From JAAYJT01 sp037445555 (lineage in GTDB: Bacteria; Bacteroidota; Bacteroidia; Bacteroidales; JAAYJT01), in NCBI GenBank assembly GCA_037445555.1, contig JBBIKG010000002.1, forward strand, positions 87,164 through 151,163: a DNA stretch of 64,000 nt, written 5' to 3'. The stretch's first letter is position 1. Each line of letters starts with the position of its first letter. The notes below the pieces were generated by a model. The model worked only from the letters and a program-made list of their open reading frames with translations. It did not search any database and had not been told where the DNA came from. Shown in pieces: positions 9,236-18,824 of the stretch. Both the position numbers and the translations under genes were made by a program.

Positions 9236-12200
9236 ATGAATAAAAAAGCCTTCATCCTGGTACTATTTACCTTCAGCTTATTTTCAACATACGTATTTTC
9301 ACAACAAACGGCCAGCCTGCGCGAACCTGCAGCTACCTTTTACCGTGCCACTGAATTGTACAATTCAGGAAAATACGGGGCGGCGCGCAATCTCTTCGAA
9401 TGGTTGCTAAACACTACCCGCCCGGTTGACAAAGACATCCGAATGCATACAGAGTATTACAGTGCCTTATGCGCAGCTGCTATAAAACAAAAAGATGCTG
9501 AATTCCTTTTAGATCGGTTTACATTGAAATATCCGGAAAGCGCTCTGAAAAATGGAGCATATTTTAAGTTAGCCCAGGTACAGTTCGACTCAAAAAATTA
9601 TCGAAACGCCCTTAAATCCTTTGCGGATGTTGAAATTAAAACCCTTACAAATGATGAACTGGCAACATATTACTACATGAGCGGGTATTGTCATCTGCGA
9701 GCAGAAGATTATACTAAAGCCCAAAAACAATTCGCCAATCTCCGAAATACCATAAGTAAATATTCGGCAGCGGCCACTTATTATCACGGGTATACGCTAT
9801 ACATGCAACAGAGGTATGAGCAGGCGCTAAGCGATTTTCTGGCCGTTCGCGATGAACCTGAATTCAAGAACCAGGTTCCACCATATCTGATTCAGATTTA
9901 TTACAGGCAAGGCAACTTCAGTAAAGTGATTGAAGAAGGTTCGCAAATGCTGAACCGTGATAAATCGAGGCAAACTACCGAAATGGCAAGGGTTATCGGT
10001 GATTCACATTACCGGCTGGGTAACTTTACCGAAGCCCTGCCCTTACTGGAATTCTACAACGACAACAAGCGCCGCACCACTACCCGCGAGGAATCCTTCC
10101 AGTTGGGGTATCTGTATTATTTCAACCGTAACTTCGAGCAGGCCATCAGGTATTTTCAGCCCGTAACCCTGCAAAACGACACCCTAGCTCAATTTGCCTA
10201 CTATCACATTGCGGATTGTTACCTGAATACGAATCATAAACAATTCGCCGCCAACGCCTTCATGTCGGCTTACAAGCTGGAGTACGACCCGGGGATACGC
10301 GAGGATGCGCTCTTTAACTACGCGCGCCTTGCTTCGGAACTATCATATAATCCCTACAACGAAGCAATCAGGGCAGTAAATCAGTACCTGAATGATTTTC
10401 CTCAGTCAAAACGCCGTGATGAGGCAGTGGCCTACCTGGTTCATCTTTATCTTACGACCAACAACTATAAGGAAGCACTGACATCCATCGAGAGCCTGAG
10501 CCTGCGCGAGAACCGCCTGAAGGAAGCATATCAGAAAATTGCCTTCTACCGGGCCATCGAACTTTTCAACGACAAGGACCTGCAAGCCTCGGTACCGCTG
10601 TTCCGCAAAGCCATCGAGAATAACGTGGATAACAACATAGCCACCCTGTCGTTGTATTGGATAGGTGAAGCCTATTACCGACTTGGGCAAATGGATCAGG
10701 CCATTGATTTCTACAACCGTTTTATTGTGCAAAAAGATGCCGGAAGACTGAAAGAACATGCCTTGGCGCAATACAGTATTGGGTATGCATGGTTTTTGAA
10801 GAAGGATTATGCCAGGGCGCTGGATGCTTTCGGGCGATTTGTGCAGGGCGATACACGCGATTACCAGCGCATGGCGGGGGATGCATTGCTCAGAATGGGC
10901 GATTGCCATTTCATCAACAAGCGCTATCGTGATGCCATTGCGCATTACGATAGAGCATTGAAAACACCAAACAATGAAAGCGATTATGCCACCCTTCAAA
11001 AGTCGCGTGCCCAGGGAGCATTAGGAAACTATCGTGAAAAAATTACCACCTTGCAGGCATTCAGGCAAGGAATGCGAAGCTCACCGCTTGCACCCGAAGC
11101 ACTTTTTGAAATGGGAAATACAGCGCTACTTATCAACCAGAACACTGAAGCACTCGGTCATTTCAATGCCATTATCAAAGAATACCCTGGAAGCCTTCTG
11201 GTGAAAACCAGCCTGATGAAAACGGCACTAATTTATTTCAACGATAACGACAACCTTATGGCGCTCGAGCTTTTCAAAAAGGTAGTAAGCAGCTATCCCG
11301 GTTCGCCCGAAGCGCATGAAGCGCTGAATAATATTCGAAATATTTACATCGAACTTAACAACGTGGATGAGTATGTAAGATACTCCAGAGGTCTTTCGTT
11401 TGCTCAGGTATCTGACCGGGAGCAGGACTCCATGACATACATTGCTGCGTATAACCGATTCATGGCCAACGATTGCCGCAGTGCAATTTCAGGATTTGGA
11501 AACTATTTAAGCCGTTACCCCAGGGGGTTGTATGCGCTGCAGGCCTACTACTACCGCGCTGAGTGCAACTTCCGCAACAACAATGTCAACGAGGCTCTGG
11601 CTGATTATGAGTCAGTGATTAGCCTGCCGGGCTCTCAGTTCACCGAAACAGCGTTGCTAAGGGCAGCCCGAATCAACTTTGCCCGAAACAACCTTATAAA
11701 GGCATTGGATCAGTATCTGCAACTCGAAACTATGACTACCAATCCAACCAACAAAGTTGAGGCCCTCTCGGTGACAATGCGTTTAAGTCTGCAACTGGAA
11801 CGCTATCAGCAAGCAATTGATATTGCATCAAGACTTCTGACACAAAGCCGCCTGCCCGACAACCTGATCGCTGAAGCTAGGCTGATTAACGGAAAGGCGC
11901 TTTACCAGCTCCAGCGGGCCGAACAGGCGATGCAATCGTTACGCGAGGCAATACGTTTGTCTCCCACGGGCGCCTTTGGTGCGGAGGCAAAATACTATTC
12001 GGCACTCATCCTGTTTGAACAGAAAAGATATTCAGACACCGAAAATGCGATTTTCGAACTCTCGAAAAGCTATGCCAGCTATGATTATTGGGTTGCGCGT
12101 GGGTTTATATTACTGGCCGATGTTTACCGTCAGACCGGCAATATTTTCCAGGCACGCCAGACATTGCAGAGCGTAATTGATAACTACCAGGGCGATGACC

Positions 12201-12250
12201 TAAAAAATGTGGCGCGTGCCAAGCTCCGCGAACTTCCGGCAGGTAACTGA
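9236..12250 (+). CDS. Large secreted tetratricopeptide-repeat protein
   Basis: This 1004-residue protein has a signal peptide (MNKKAF..., cleaved near residue 23) and TPR-like helical repeats along its whole length, with recurring pieces such as ALPLLEFYN, AYYRLGQMDQAIDFYN, ALYQLQRAEQAMQSL and LLADVYRQTGNIFQA. It has no transmembrane segment after the signal. It is therefore a periplasmic or outer-membrane-associated scaffold, presumably binding proteins or glycans. No enzyme domain is visible. It ends 25 bp before an outer-membrane barrel gene, and I recall this TPR-plus-barrel pairing in other Bacteroidota, so the two probably act together. The function is unknown. Confidence 0.85.
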   Translation: MNKKAFILVLFTFSLFSTYVFSQQTASLREPAATFYRATELYNSGKYGAARNLFEWLLNTTRPVDKDIRMHTEYYSALCAAAIKQKDAEFLLDRFTLKYPESALKNGAYFKLAQVQFDSKNYRNALKSFADVEIKTLTNDELATYYYMSGYCHLRAEDYTKAQKQFANLRNTISKYSAAATYYHGYTLYMQQRYEQALSDFLAVRDEPEFKNQVPPYLIQIYYRQGNFSKVIEEGSQMLNRDKSRQTTEMARVIGDSHYRLGNFTEALPLLEFYNDNKRRTTTREESFQLGYLYYFNRNFEQAIRYFQPVTLQNDTLAQFAYYHIADCYLNTNHKQFAANAFMSAYKLEYDPGIREDALFNYARLASELSYNPYNEAIRAVNQYLNDFPQSKRRDEAVAYLVHLYLTTNNYKEALTSIESLSLRENRLKEAYQKIAFYRAIELFNDKDLQASVPLFRKAIENNVDNNIATLSLYWIGEAYYRLGQMDQAIDFYNRFIVQKDAGRLKEHALAQYSIGYAWFLKKDYARALDAFGRFVQGDTRDYQRMAGDALLRMGDCHFINKRYRDAIAHYDRALKTPNNESDYATLQKSRAQGALGNYREKITTLQAFRQGMRSSPLAPEALFEMGNTALLINQNTEALGHFNAIIKEYPGSLLVKTSLMKTALIYFNDNDNLMALELFKKVVSSYPGSPEAHEALNNIRNIYIELNNVDEYVRYSRGLSFAQVSDREQDSMTYIAAYNRFMANDCRSAISGFGNYLSRYPRGLYALQAYYYRAECNFRNNNVNEALADYESVISLPGSQFTETALLRAARINFARNNLIKALDQYLQLETMTTNPTNKVEALSVTMRLSLQLERYQQAIDIASRLLTQSRLPDNLIAEARLINGKALYQLQRAEQAMQSLREAIRLSPTGAFGAEAKYYSALILFEQKRYSDTENAIFELSKSYASYDYWVARGFILLADVYRQTGNIFQARQTLQSVIDNYQGDDLKNVARAKLRELPAGN

Positions 12251-12275
12251 TCCAGCAATTAAAAGCAAACCGATC

Positions 12276-13964
12276 ATGAAGATACATTCCCGATCTATTT
12301 TTTACGCGATACTGTCAATCGCAATAGTATTTCTGGCTACTGTGGCTACTTTGCAGGTGCAGGCGCAGCGGATGGAAGAAATTACGATTGTGGCTCCGTA
12401 TGAGCCGACAATTAATGAGGCTACCAAGATTCTGATACAGCCTATGATCGATGCAGTGAGTGTCCCGCTTCCGTCATTCCAAATTAAGATCACTCCGCGC
12501 CGATACCAGCTACCCAACACAATTGAGCCGTTGCCTCCCCTGGCACCTACAGCCGACAAACCAACACAGCTTCAAAGAAATTTGTTGAAGGCTGGCTTTG
12601 GAAACTACCTGACACCGAGCATACAATTCACAGCCAATAGTTTGCGAAACCCAGGGTATGCCGTAGGTGTGGATATGAAGCATACATCGTCGGCCGGAAC
12701 CATAGACAAATTCGGCTACAGCGGTTATAGCCACAACGCCATTAAAGGATTCGGCCAAAAGCATTTTGATAAATTCTCTATCAGTTCCGATATCTACTAT
12801 GACAGGCGGGTGGTTTACCCATATGGCTTTCTGGCTGAGAAATTTCCTTCGCCAACATATGATTTTGGCAGGGAAACTATTCGGCAACGCTTTAACCGGT
12901 TTGGAACATCGGTGTCGGCCCAACACCGAAATGTCTCCGGTGAAGGATTGCATTATATGGCCGACCTGGACTTTGGTCATATTTATGACAGGTATAAAAC
13001 CAGAGAAAATACACTCAGGTTCGGCGCCATGCTTTCAAAAGCCATCAACCTGTTCGACAGGCTGGACAGTCAACAACTGGATTTGGGCTTGACCTACTTC
13101 GGATCACGCCTTAACGACTCTATCAAGGAATACATCAATACCCTTGTCAGCATCGAGCCAGTACTTAACTTCAAATACCAGGAGTATGGCCTCAGGGCAG
13201 GTTTCAGGCTGCAATACGACGAAAACAATAAATCTAGTATCTACTTCTTTCCAGTGGCTGAGCTGAACCTCAGGCTGATAAAAAAGAAGCTTTCTGTACA
13301 GGCGGGGATTGACGGCAACGTAAGCAAAACTACCTTTGAATCTCTGGCGGCCGAAAATCCCTTTGTTCAATCAGTTCTGCAATTCAAAAATCCAACCTCA
13401 CGATTCAGGTTTTATGTGGGAATCAAGGGAAATATCAGCGAGGTGGTTGATTTTGGCTTAGACTATTCGTGGGCCGCGGTTAAAGATATGACTTTTTTCA
13501 TTGGCGATACTGCCGCGCCCTACAGCCGCTTCAAAATATCCTATGATAATGTCAACCAAATGAGGGCAGGATCTTATATCGCCTACAAAATGTCGGATAT
13601 CCTATCATTGAAACTTGCCGGCAATTATAATCGCTACAACCCTGCTAATGAAACATATGCCTGGTACAAACCGGCCTTTGACCTGCGAATTTCGGTATCA
13701 TGGAACCCGGTAAATAAGCTAACCTTGGATGCCTCGGTTATTGCTAACGGTAAATCGAATGCTAAATTCTGGGATGGGATTAAGTACAGCGAAACAAAGA
13801 TTTCTCCCTGGATGGATGTTAGCGCAACGGCCAAATATCAGTTCAGTAAACAACTTCACTTCTTCATCGATGCCCGAAACCTGACAGCCCAGCGTCAGTA
13901 CTTTTGGTATAACTATCCAAGCCAGCGAATCAACGTGATAGCAGGAGCAGGCTTTTCGTTCTGA
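12276..13964 (+). CDS. Plugless outer-membrane beta-barrel with TonB-box-like N-terminus
   Basis: I chose the ATG at 12276, which gives 562 residues with a clear signal peptide (about 1-31). A reading frame open from 12207 would overlap the TPR gene and lacks a signal. The mature start EEITIVAPYEPT (residues 34-45) resembles a TonB box. A proline-rich linker and then a beta barrel of alternating hydrophobic strands follow, ending in Phe (GAGFSF), the usual barrel C-terminal signature. No plug domain is visible, so it is not a standard TonB-dependent receptor. It sits directly after the large TPR gene, suggesting a TPR-barrel complex. The substrate is unknown. Confidence 0.75.
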   Translation: MKIHSRSIFYAILSIAIVFLATVATLQVQAQRMEEITIVAPYEPTINEATKILIQPMIDAVSVPLPSFQIKITPRRYQLPNTIEPLPPLAPTADKPTQLQRNLLKAGFGNYLTPSIQFTANSLRNPGYAVGVDMKHTSSAGTIDKFGYSGYSHNAIKGFGQKHFDKFSISSDIYYDRRVVYPYGFLAEKFPSPTYDFGRETIRQRFNRFGTSVSAQHRNVSGEGLHYMADLDFGHIYDRYKTRENTLRFGAMLSKAINLFDRLDSQQLDLGLTYFGSRLNDSIKEYINTLVSIEPVLNFKYQEYGLRAGFRLQYDENNKSSIYFFPVAELNLRLIKKKLSVQAGIDGNVSKTTFESLAAENPFVQSVLQFKNPTSRFRFYVGIKGNISEVVDFGLDYSWAAVKDMTFFIGDTAAPYSRFKISYDNVNQMRAGSYIAYKMSDILSLKLAGNYNRYNPANETYAWYKPAFDLRISVSWNPVNKLTLDASVIANGKSNAKFWDGIKYSETKISPWMDVSATAKYQFSKQLHFFIDARNLTAQRQYFWYNYPSQRINVIAGAGFSF

Positions 13965-14123
13965 GATTGCTGTTGACCTAGTTATTCTCTACTAGCATAC
14001 TGAAGTACAGCTACTTAAAGCTATTATATGCACAAATTAGCATTAACAGCATATTACACCATTTTGTTAATAACTTATCGGATTACGTACCAGCAATTAT
14101 AAGGGGCGAAATGATATTTTTGC

Positions 14124-14131
14124 TAACTTTG
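14124..14131 (+). promoter_or_regulatory. Candidate -7 element for gyrB
   Basis: TAACTTTG matches the Bacteroidota -7 consensus TAnnTTTG and lies 33 bp before the gyrB ATG. A TTG at the usual -33 spacing is not present, so this is a partial match only. The 200-bp gap upstream holds no gene. Confidence 0.45.
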
Positions 14132-14164
14132 TGAGCTTTAATTTTTGATTTTATTTAATTGATT

Positions 14165-16132
14165 ATGAATGAGATAGTAAAGAGTAATCACAACGGCGAT
14201 CAGGATTATACGGCAGCACAGATTCAGGTGCTCGAGGGGTTGGAAGCTGTTCGCAAACGCCCTGCAATGTATATCGGAGATATCAGCAGTCGTGGATTAC
14301 ATCATCTTGTATATGAGGTTGTTGACAACTCAATCGACGAAGCACTGGCCGGCTACTGTACAAACATCGAAGTGTATATGCACACGGACAACAGCATCAG
14401 TGTGGTAGATAACGGGCGAGGCATACCTGTCGACCTGCATGAAAAAGAACAACGCTCGGCACTCGAAGTAGTGATGACAGTGCTGCACGCAGGGGGCAAA
14501 TTCAACAAAGAATCGTATAAAGTATCCGGAGGATTACACGGGGTAGGTGTGAGTTGTGTGAATGCATTATCCTCTCTGCTGAAGGTGGTGGTTCATCGCG
14601 AGGGGAAAATCTATCAGCAGGAATATGCCTTTGGCAAGCCTTTGTACGATGTAAAAGAAACTGGCGTCAGCGACCGCACTGGAACCATTGTGACTTTTAA
14701 AGCTGACGACGGAATTTTTAGCGTAACCGAATATGACTACGACACACTGAGCTCAAGACTGCGCGAACTAGCGTACCTGAACAAAGGCATACGGCTTACT
14801 ATTACCGATGAGCGTATGACGGATGAAAAAGGCAAGCAAGTGATGAATACATTTTTTTCGGAAAAAGGGCTGGAGGATTTTATTGAATACCTGGATGCCA
14901 ATCGCGAAAAACTCATGCCTGAACCTATTTGCATCGAAGGCGAGAAAAACGGCATACCTGTCGAGCTTGCCATGCAATACAACACCTCGTTTGCCGAGAA
15001 CATCCATTCTTATGTAAACAATATTAACACCCATGAAGGCGGCACCCATCTTTCGGGATTCAGACGAGGGCTAACAAGGACACTTAAATCCTATGCCGAC
15101 AAATCGGGCATGCTGTCGAAGCTTAAGTTCGATATCAATGGAGACGATTTCCGTGAAGGCCTTACGGCCATCATCTCGGTGAAGGTTCAGGAACCTCAGT
15201 TCGAAGGTCAGACAAAAACCAAACTCGGCAACAGCGAGGTGATGGGTGCTGTGGATCAACTGGTTAGTGAGCAGCTAAACTATTATCTCGAAGAACATCC
15301 CAAAGAAGCTCGTACTATAGTCAATAAGGTGATTTTAGCTGCCACCGCCCGCCATGCAGCGCGCAAGGCTCGTGAACTGGTGCAGCGGAAAAATGTATTC
15401 AATTCAAGTTCACTGCCCGGCAAACTAGCCGATTGCTCGGAGCGCGATCCCGCAAAATGCGAGATCTACCTGGTTGAGGGCGACTCGGCAGGCGGTACAG
15501 CAAAACAAGGTCGCGACCGTAGTTTCCAGGCCATTCTACCCTTGCGTGGTAAAATACTCAATGTTGAAAAAGCAATGCAGCATAAAATTTTCGACAGCGA
15601 AGAAATTAAGAATATTTTTACTGCACTTGGCATTTCCATTGGCACAGCGGATGACAGCAAAGCGCTCAACCTCGACAAGCTGAGGTATCACAAGATCATT
15701 ATCATGACCGATGCCGACGTGGACGGGAGCCATATAGCCACCCTTATTCTCACCTTCTTTTTTCGTTACATGAAGGACCTCATCGAGCAGGGTTATGTGT
15801 ACATTGCTACACCTCCTCTGTATCTTGTGCGCAAAGGAAAAGATGAACAATATTGCTGGAGCGAGGAGCAGCGACAGGCCATAGCGACAAAATTCTCAGT
15901 AAACGGTGATGAGAAGGGCATTCATACGCAGCGCTACAAAGGTCTTGGCGAAATGAATGCTGAGCAGCTATGGGCTACGACAATGAATCCAGCCACAAGG
16001 ACCTTGCGCCAGGTTACCATTGAAAACGGAACCGAGGCCGACAGGATTTTCTCCATGCTTATGGGCGATGAAGTACCACCCCGACGTGAATTCATCGAAA
16101 AGAATGCCAAGTACGCCAATATCGATGCATGA
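14165..16132 (+). CDS. gyrB: DNA gyrase subunit B
   Basis: GyrB is the ATPase subunit of gyrase, which introduces negative supercoils with GyrA. I chose the ATG at 14165 over an in-frame TTG two codons upstream, giving 655 residues. The GHKL ATPase domain shows RKRPAMYIGD, EVVDNSIDEA and the ATP-lid block GGLHGVGVSCVNAL. The transducer domain has HEGGTHLSGF. The Toprim domain has YLVEGDSAGG (about 435-445) and the metal-binding DADVDGSH (about 514-521). The C-terminal part has QRYKGLGEMN. The length is that of a short gyrase B without the Gram-negative insert. ParE is the main alternative, but the sequence reads more like GyrB. Confidence 0.93.
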   Translation: MNEIVKSNHNGDQDYTAAQIQVLEGLEAVRKRPAMYIGDISSRGLHHLVYEVVDNSIDEALAGYCTNIEVYMHTDNSISVVDNGRGIPVDLHEKEQRSALEVVMTVLHAGGKFNKESYKVSGGLHGVGVSCVNALSSLLKVVVHREGKIYQQEYAFGKPLYDVKETGVSDRTGTIVTFKADDGIFSVTEYDYDTLSSRLRELAYLNKGIRLTITDERMTDEKGKQVMNTFFSEKGLEDFIEYLDANREKLMPEPICIEGEKNGIPVELAMQYNTSFAENIHSYVNNINTHEGGTHLSGFRRGLTRTLKSYADKSGMLSKLKFDINGDDFREGLTAIISVKVQEPQFEGQTKTKLGNSEVMGAVDQLVSEQLNYYLEEHPKEARTIVNKVILAATARHAARKARELVQRKNVFNSSSLPGKLADCSERDPAKCEIYLVEGDSAGGTAKQGRDRSFQAILPLRGKILNVEKAMQHKIFDSEEIKNIFTALGISIGTADDSKALNLDKLRYHKIIIMTDADVDGSHIATLILTFFFRYMKDLIEQGYVYIATPPLYLVRKGKDEQYCWSEEQRQAIATKFSVNGDEKGIHTQRYKGLGEMNAEQLWATTMNPATRTLRQVTIENGTEADRIFSMLMGDEVPPRREFIEKNAKYANIDA

Positions 16133-16152
16133 TCAAGGCAACTTTTGCATGG

Positions 16153-16173
16153 CAGGCCGGGAAATCCGGCCTG
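16153..16173 (+). terminator. Rho-independent-like terminator after gyrB
   Basis: A perfect 8-bp stem, CAGGCCGG/CCGGCCTG, with a GAAAT loop starts 20 bp after the gyrB stop codon and is followed by TTGTATTATAATT. The T tract is interrupted, but the stem is strong. Confidence 0.7.
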
Positions 16174-16234
16174 TTGTATTATAATTGCACAAATATCACA
16201 TGCACACTAGTCAGCACCTTATAACCTTGCAGGT

Positions 16235-18070
16235 ATGATACTTCAACCCATCGATCTGGCAATCATAGCCATTTTTTTTATCGTACTGTTATCAATAGGC
16301 TTTCTTGCTTCAAGAAAAGCAGGCGACAGCACCACAAACTTCTTTTTGTCCGGGCGAACCATGCCCTGGTGGCTCCTTGGGGTATCGATGGTGGCAACTA
16401 CCTTTTCGAGCGATACACCAAATCTTGTCACCGATATGGTGCGCACCGGGGGCGTTGCAAGCAACTGGTTATGGTGGGCATTTCTGCTTACTGGGATGCT
16501 GACGGTTTTTATTTATGCAAAACTTTGGAATAGATCAAAGGTGATGACCGACCTGGAGTTTTACGAGCTACGATATAGTGGCCGGATGGCGGCATTCCTG
16601 AGAGGATTCAGAGCCGTTTATCTTGGATTTTTCTTTAACGTGATGGTCATTGCAAGTGTCTCACTCGCATTCATTAAGATTGCCGGAGTAATGCTCGGGC
16701 TGAAGCCCGCGCCCGCCCTGATCATTGCATCAGTTGTGGTGGTATTTTATGCAGGCCTTGGCGGACTTAAGTCCATCCTTTGGACAGACCTGTTTCAATT
16801 CAGCTTTGCCATGTTTGGTGCCATCATCGCAGCAGTGTATGTGGCCGGTTCTCCCGAAATAGGTGGGTTGACCAATCTCTTCAGCCATCCCGCCGTTAAC
16901 GGCAAACTGAGTCTGATCCCCAGCATTTCTCAACCTGAGCTGTTTCTGAGTATTTTTATCATACCCATCACCATACAGTGGTGGGCCGCATGGTATCCGG
17001 GTGCCGAGCCCGGAGGTGGCGGCTATGTGGCTCAGCGCATGTTGTCGGCAAAGAATGAAAACCATGCGGTAGGCGCCACATTGCTCTTTAACTTTTTTCA
17101 TTACGCCCTGAGGCCCTGGCCCTGGATCATTGTTGGGCTGGCATCGCTGATCATTTTTCCCGACATCCAGTCTATGATTAATGCTTTTCCGGAGGTATCT
17201 GTAAAGTATATTAAAAATGATTTTGCTTACCCGGCTATGCTCAGGCATTTTCTTCCGGCCGGCCTACTAGGATTGGTGGTAGCTTCACTAATAGCCGCAT
17301 TCATGTCGACAGTGGCCTCACAGCTCAATTGGGGGTCATCCTATCTTGTCAATGATTTTTATGGCCGTTTTGTGAATAAACAGGCCAATGAAAAGCAAAA
17401 AGTAATGGCAGGGCGTCTCGCAACCATCACACTCATGTTTTTTTCAATCCTTCTGGCCCTGGTTCTTGAAAACGCCCTGCAGGCTTTTCAATACATGCTG
17501 ATGATCGGAGCTGGCACAGGCCTCATTTATATCCTACGGTGGTTCTGGTGGCGTATCAATGCCTGGTCGGAGTTGTCGGCCATGATTGCCGCTGGTGGCT
17601 TTTCGCTCTTTTTTATCCTGATCGAAAACCTCGGAATCAAACAGAGCGGTGAACATATCGAGGTGATGGGTATTGCTACAACGATGGTTTACTGGAATAT
17701 CTTTAAATTTTCAGGCATCGTCCTTCTCACCACATTAGCGTGGGTTGTGGTCACTTATCTTACCCCACCGGTGAGTGATGCCACGTTACATAATTTCTAT
17801 CGTAAAATCAAGCCCGGAGGTCCCGGGTGGAAGTCCGTTGTGCTGAAAGCTGCGTATCAAGGCATCGTGCTTCAAAAAGAGGAGGATTTACGCTGGGATG
17901 TACCTACCGGATTACTCTGCATGGTGTGGGGATGTGTAATCATATACAGTACCTTGTTCGCCACCGGCAACTTTCTGTATGGCAATACTACAATAGCTCT
18001 GGTTTTTTCGGCTGCTGCAGTTGCCGGTATCCTGCTTTTATGGGTATCACTTAAAAGACTTCTGAAATAA
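16235..18070 (+). CDS. Sodium:solute symporter family transporter
   Basis: This 611-residue inner-membrane protein has about 13-15 hydrophobic segments and belongs to the sodium:solute symporter (SSS) family, which couples Na+ influx to uptake of sugars, amino acids or other solutes. Family marks are SRKAGDSTTNFFLSGR near the start, TTFSSDTPNLVTDMVR in the first helix break, the block PGGGGYVAQRM and the helix-8 region AAFMSTVASQLNWGSSYLVNDFY. The long C-terminal extension fits the subgroup often labelled sodium/sugar or SSF-like in Bacteroidota. I cannot name the substrate. It stands alone between gyrB and a convergent DUF2461 gene. Confidence 0.9.
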   Translation: MILQPIDLAIIAIFFIVLLSIGFLASRKAGDSTTNFFLSGRTMPWWLLGVSMVATTFSSDTPNLVTDMVRTGGVASNWLWWAFLLTGMLTVFIYAKLWNRSKVMTDLEFYELRYSGRMAAFLRGFRAVYLGFFFNVMVIASVSLAFIKIAGVMLGLKPAPALIIASVVVVFYAGLGGLKSILWTDLFQFSFAMFGAIIAAVYVAGSPEIGGLTNLFSHPAVNGKLSLIPSISQPELFLSIFIIPITIQWWAAWYPGAEPGGGGYVAQRMLSAKNENHAVGATLLFNFFHYALRPWPWIIVGLASLIIFPDIQSMINAFPEVSVKYIKNDFAYPAMLRHFLPAGLLGLVVASLIAAFMSTVASQLNWGSSYLVNDFYGRFVNKQANEKQKVMAGRLATITLMFFSILLALVLENALQAFQYMLMIGAGTGLIYILRWFWWRINAWSELSAMIAAGGFSLFFILIENLGIKQSGEHIEVMGIATTMVYWNIFKFSGIVLLTTLAWVVVTYLTPPVSDATLHNFYRKIKPGGPGWKSVVLKAAYQGIVLQKEEDLRWDVPTGLLCMVWGCVIIYSTLFATGNFLYGNTTIALVFSAAAVAGILLLWVSLKRLLK

Positions 18071-18093
18071 ATTGCTTTGAATTCCCCCCCTGA

Positions 18094-18771
18094 TCAGAGG
18101 TAATTCAGGTTATCCAGAGCCTTATTCAGAAAGCGGATGAAAGGGTACATGCTTTTGTAGCCCTGTAACAAATACTGCCTGATTGAACCGGCATACAACT
18201 GATCCTCCCCTATCCCGGACGAGACAGTGAATGAGCGAAACTTCAGCCATTCTATATAAGCAAAATCAGAAGGATATCCTTTGGGTGGCTTCACCATCAC
18301 ATCGTCTCTGTCAAGGCCATCAAAATACCGGGTGAACTCCGGATTGCTGAGTATTTTGACTAACTCGACGGAATTGAAATAGATTTCGTCACGTACAGCT
18401 TTTATCGAATGTGTGGGAGGCATATAGAGTCCGCCGGCTAAAAAAGATTGCCCGGGCTCAAGATGTAAATAGTATCCTGGTCGATTTCCTTTAACACCGG
18501 ATGCCGAAATAAATGCGCCGAAATTGGTTTTATAGGGGCTCTTGTCATTCGAGAATCTCACATCGCGATAAATGCGGAAGATACAGTTTTTTGCCGCCAC
18601 CCCTTTCAGACTGATGTCTATATAGGACAGTTCTTCAATCAGCTCATGCATAAAAACCACAAATTGTGATCTTAGCAAGTCATACTCTGATTTATTGGCC
18701 TGAAACCATTCCCTGTTATTATTTTTTCCCAATCTCGTCAGGAAATCATTAATTTGCCTGAAATTTGCCAT
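18094..18771 (-). CDS. DUF2461 family protein (TIGR02453)
   Basis: I chose the ATG at 18771, giving 225 residues. The open frame extends 16 codons further, but those overlap the upstream region of the divergent gene and do not look like family sequence. DUF2461/TIGR02453 marks are INDFLTRLGKNNNREWFQANK at the N-terminus (DFLTRLGKNNNREWF), FRIYRDVRFSNDKSPYKTNFG in the middle and the glycine-rich block GYYLHLEPG. The protein is cytoplasmic and of normal length. No biochemical role is established as far as I know. It converges on the symporter gene with a 23-bp gap. Confidence 0.88.
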   Translation of the reverse strand: MANFRQINDFLTRLGKNNNREWFQANKSEYDLLRSQFVVFMHELIEELSYIDISLKGVAAKNCIFRIYRDVRFSNDKSPYKTNFGAFISASGVKGNRPGYYLHLEPGQSFLAGGLYMPPTHSIKAVRDEIYFNSVELVKILSNPEFTRYFDGLDRDDVMVKPPKGYPSDFAYIEWLKFRSFTVSSGIGEDQLYAGSIRQYLLQGYKSMYPFIRFLNKALDNLNYL

Positions 18772-18824
18772 GAAATGAGTTGCTAAGTTTTGAGTTAAAG
18801 CCGGTCGGTTTGAAAACAAAAGTA

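Noticed and set aside
10406..10999. A 197-residue minus-strand frame inside the TPR gene
   Set aside because: It lies fully within a conserved coding frame and shows no domain or start context.
16222..16229. A -7-like TAACCTTG just before the symporter start
   Set aside because: Placed here the transcript would start at or after the ATG, and no -33 is present, so it is probably chance.
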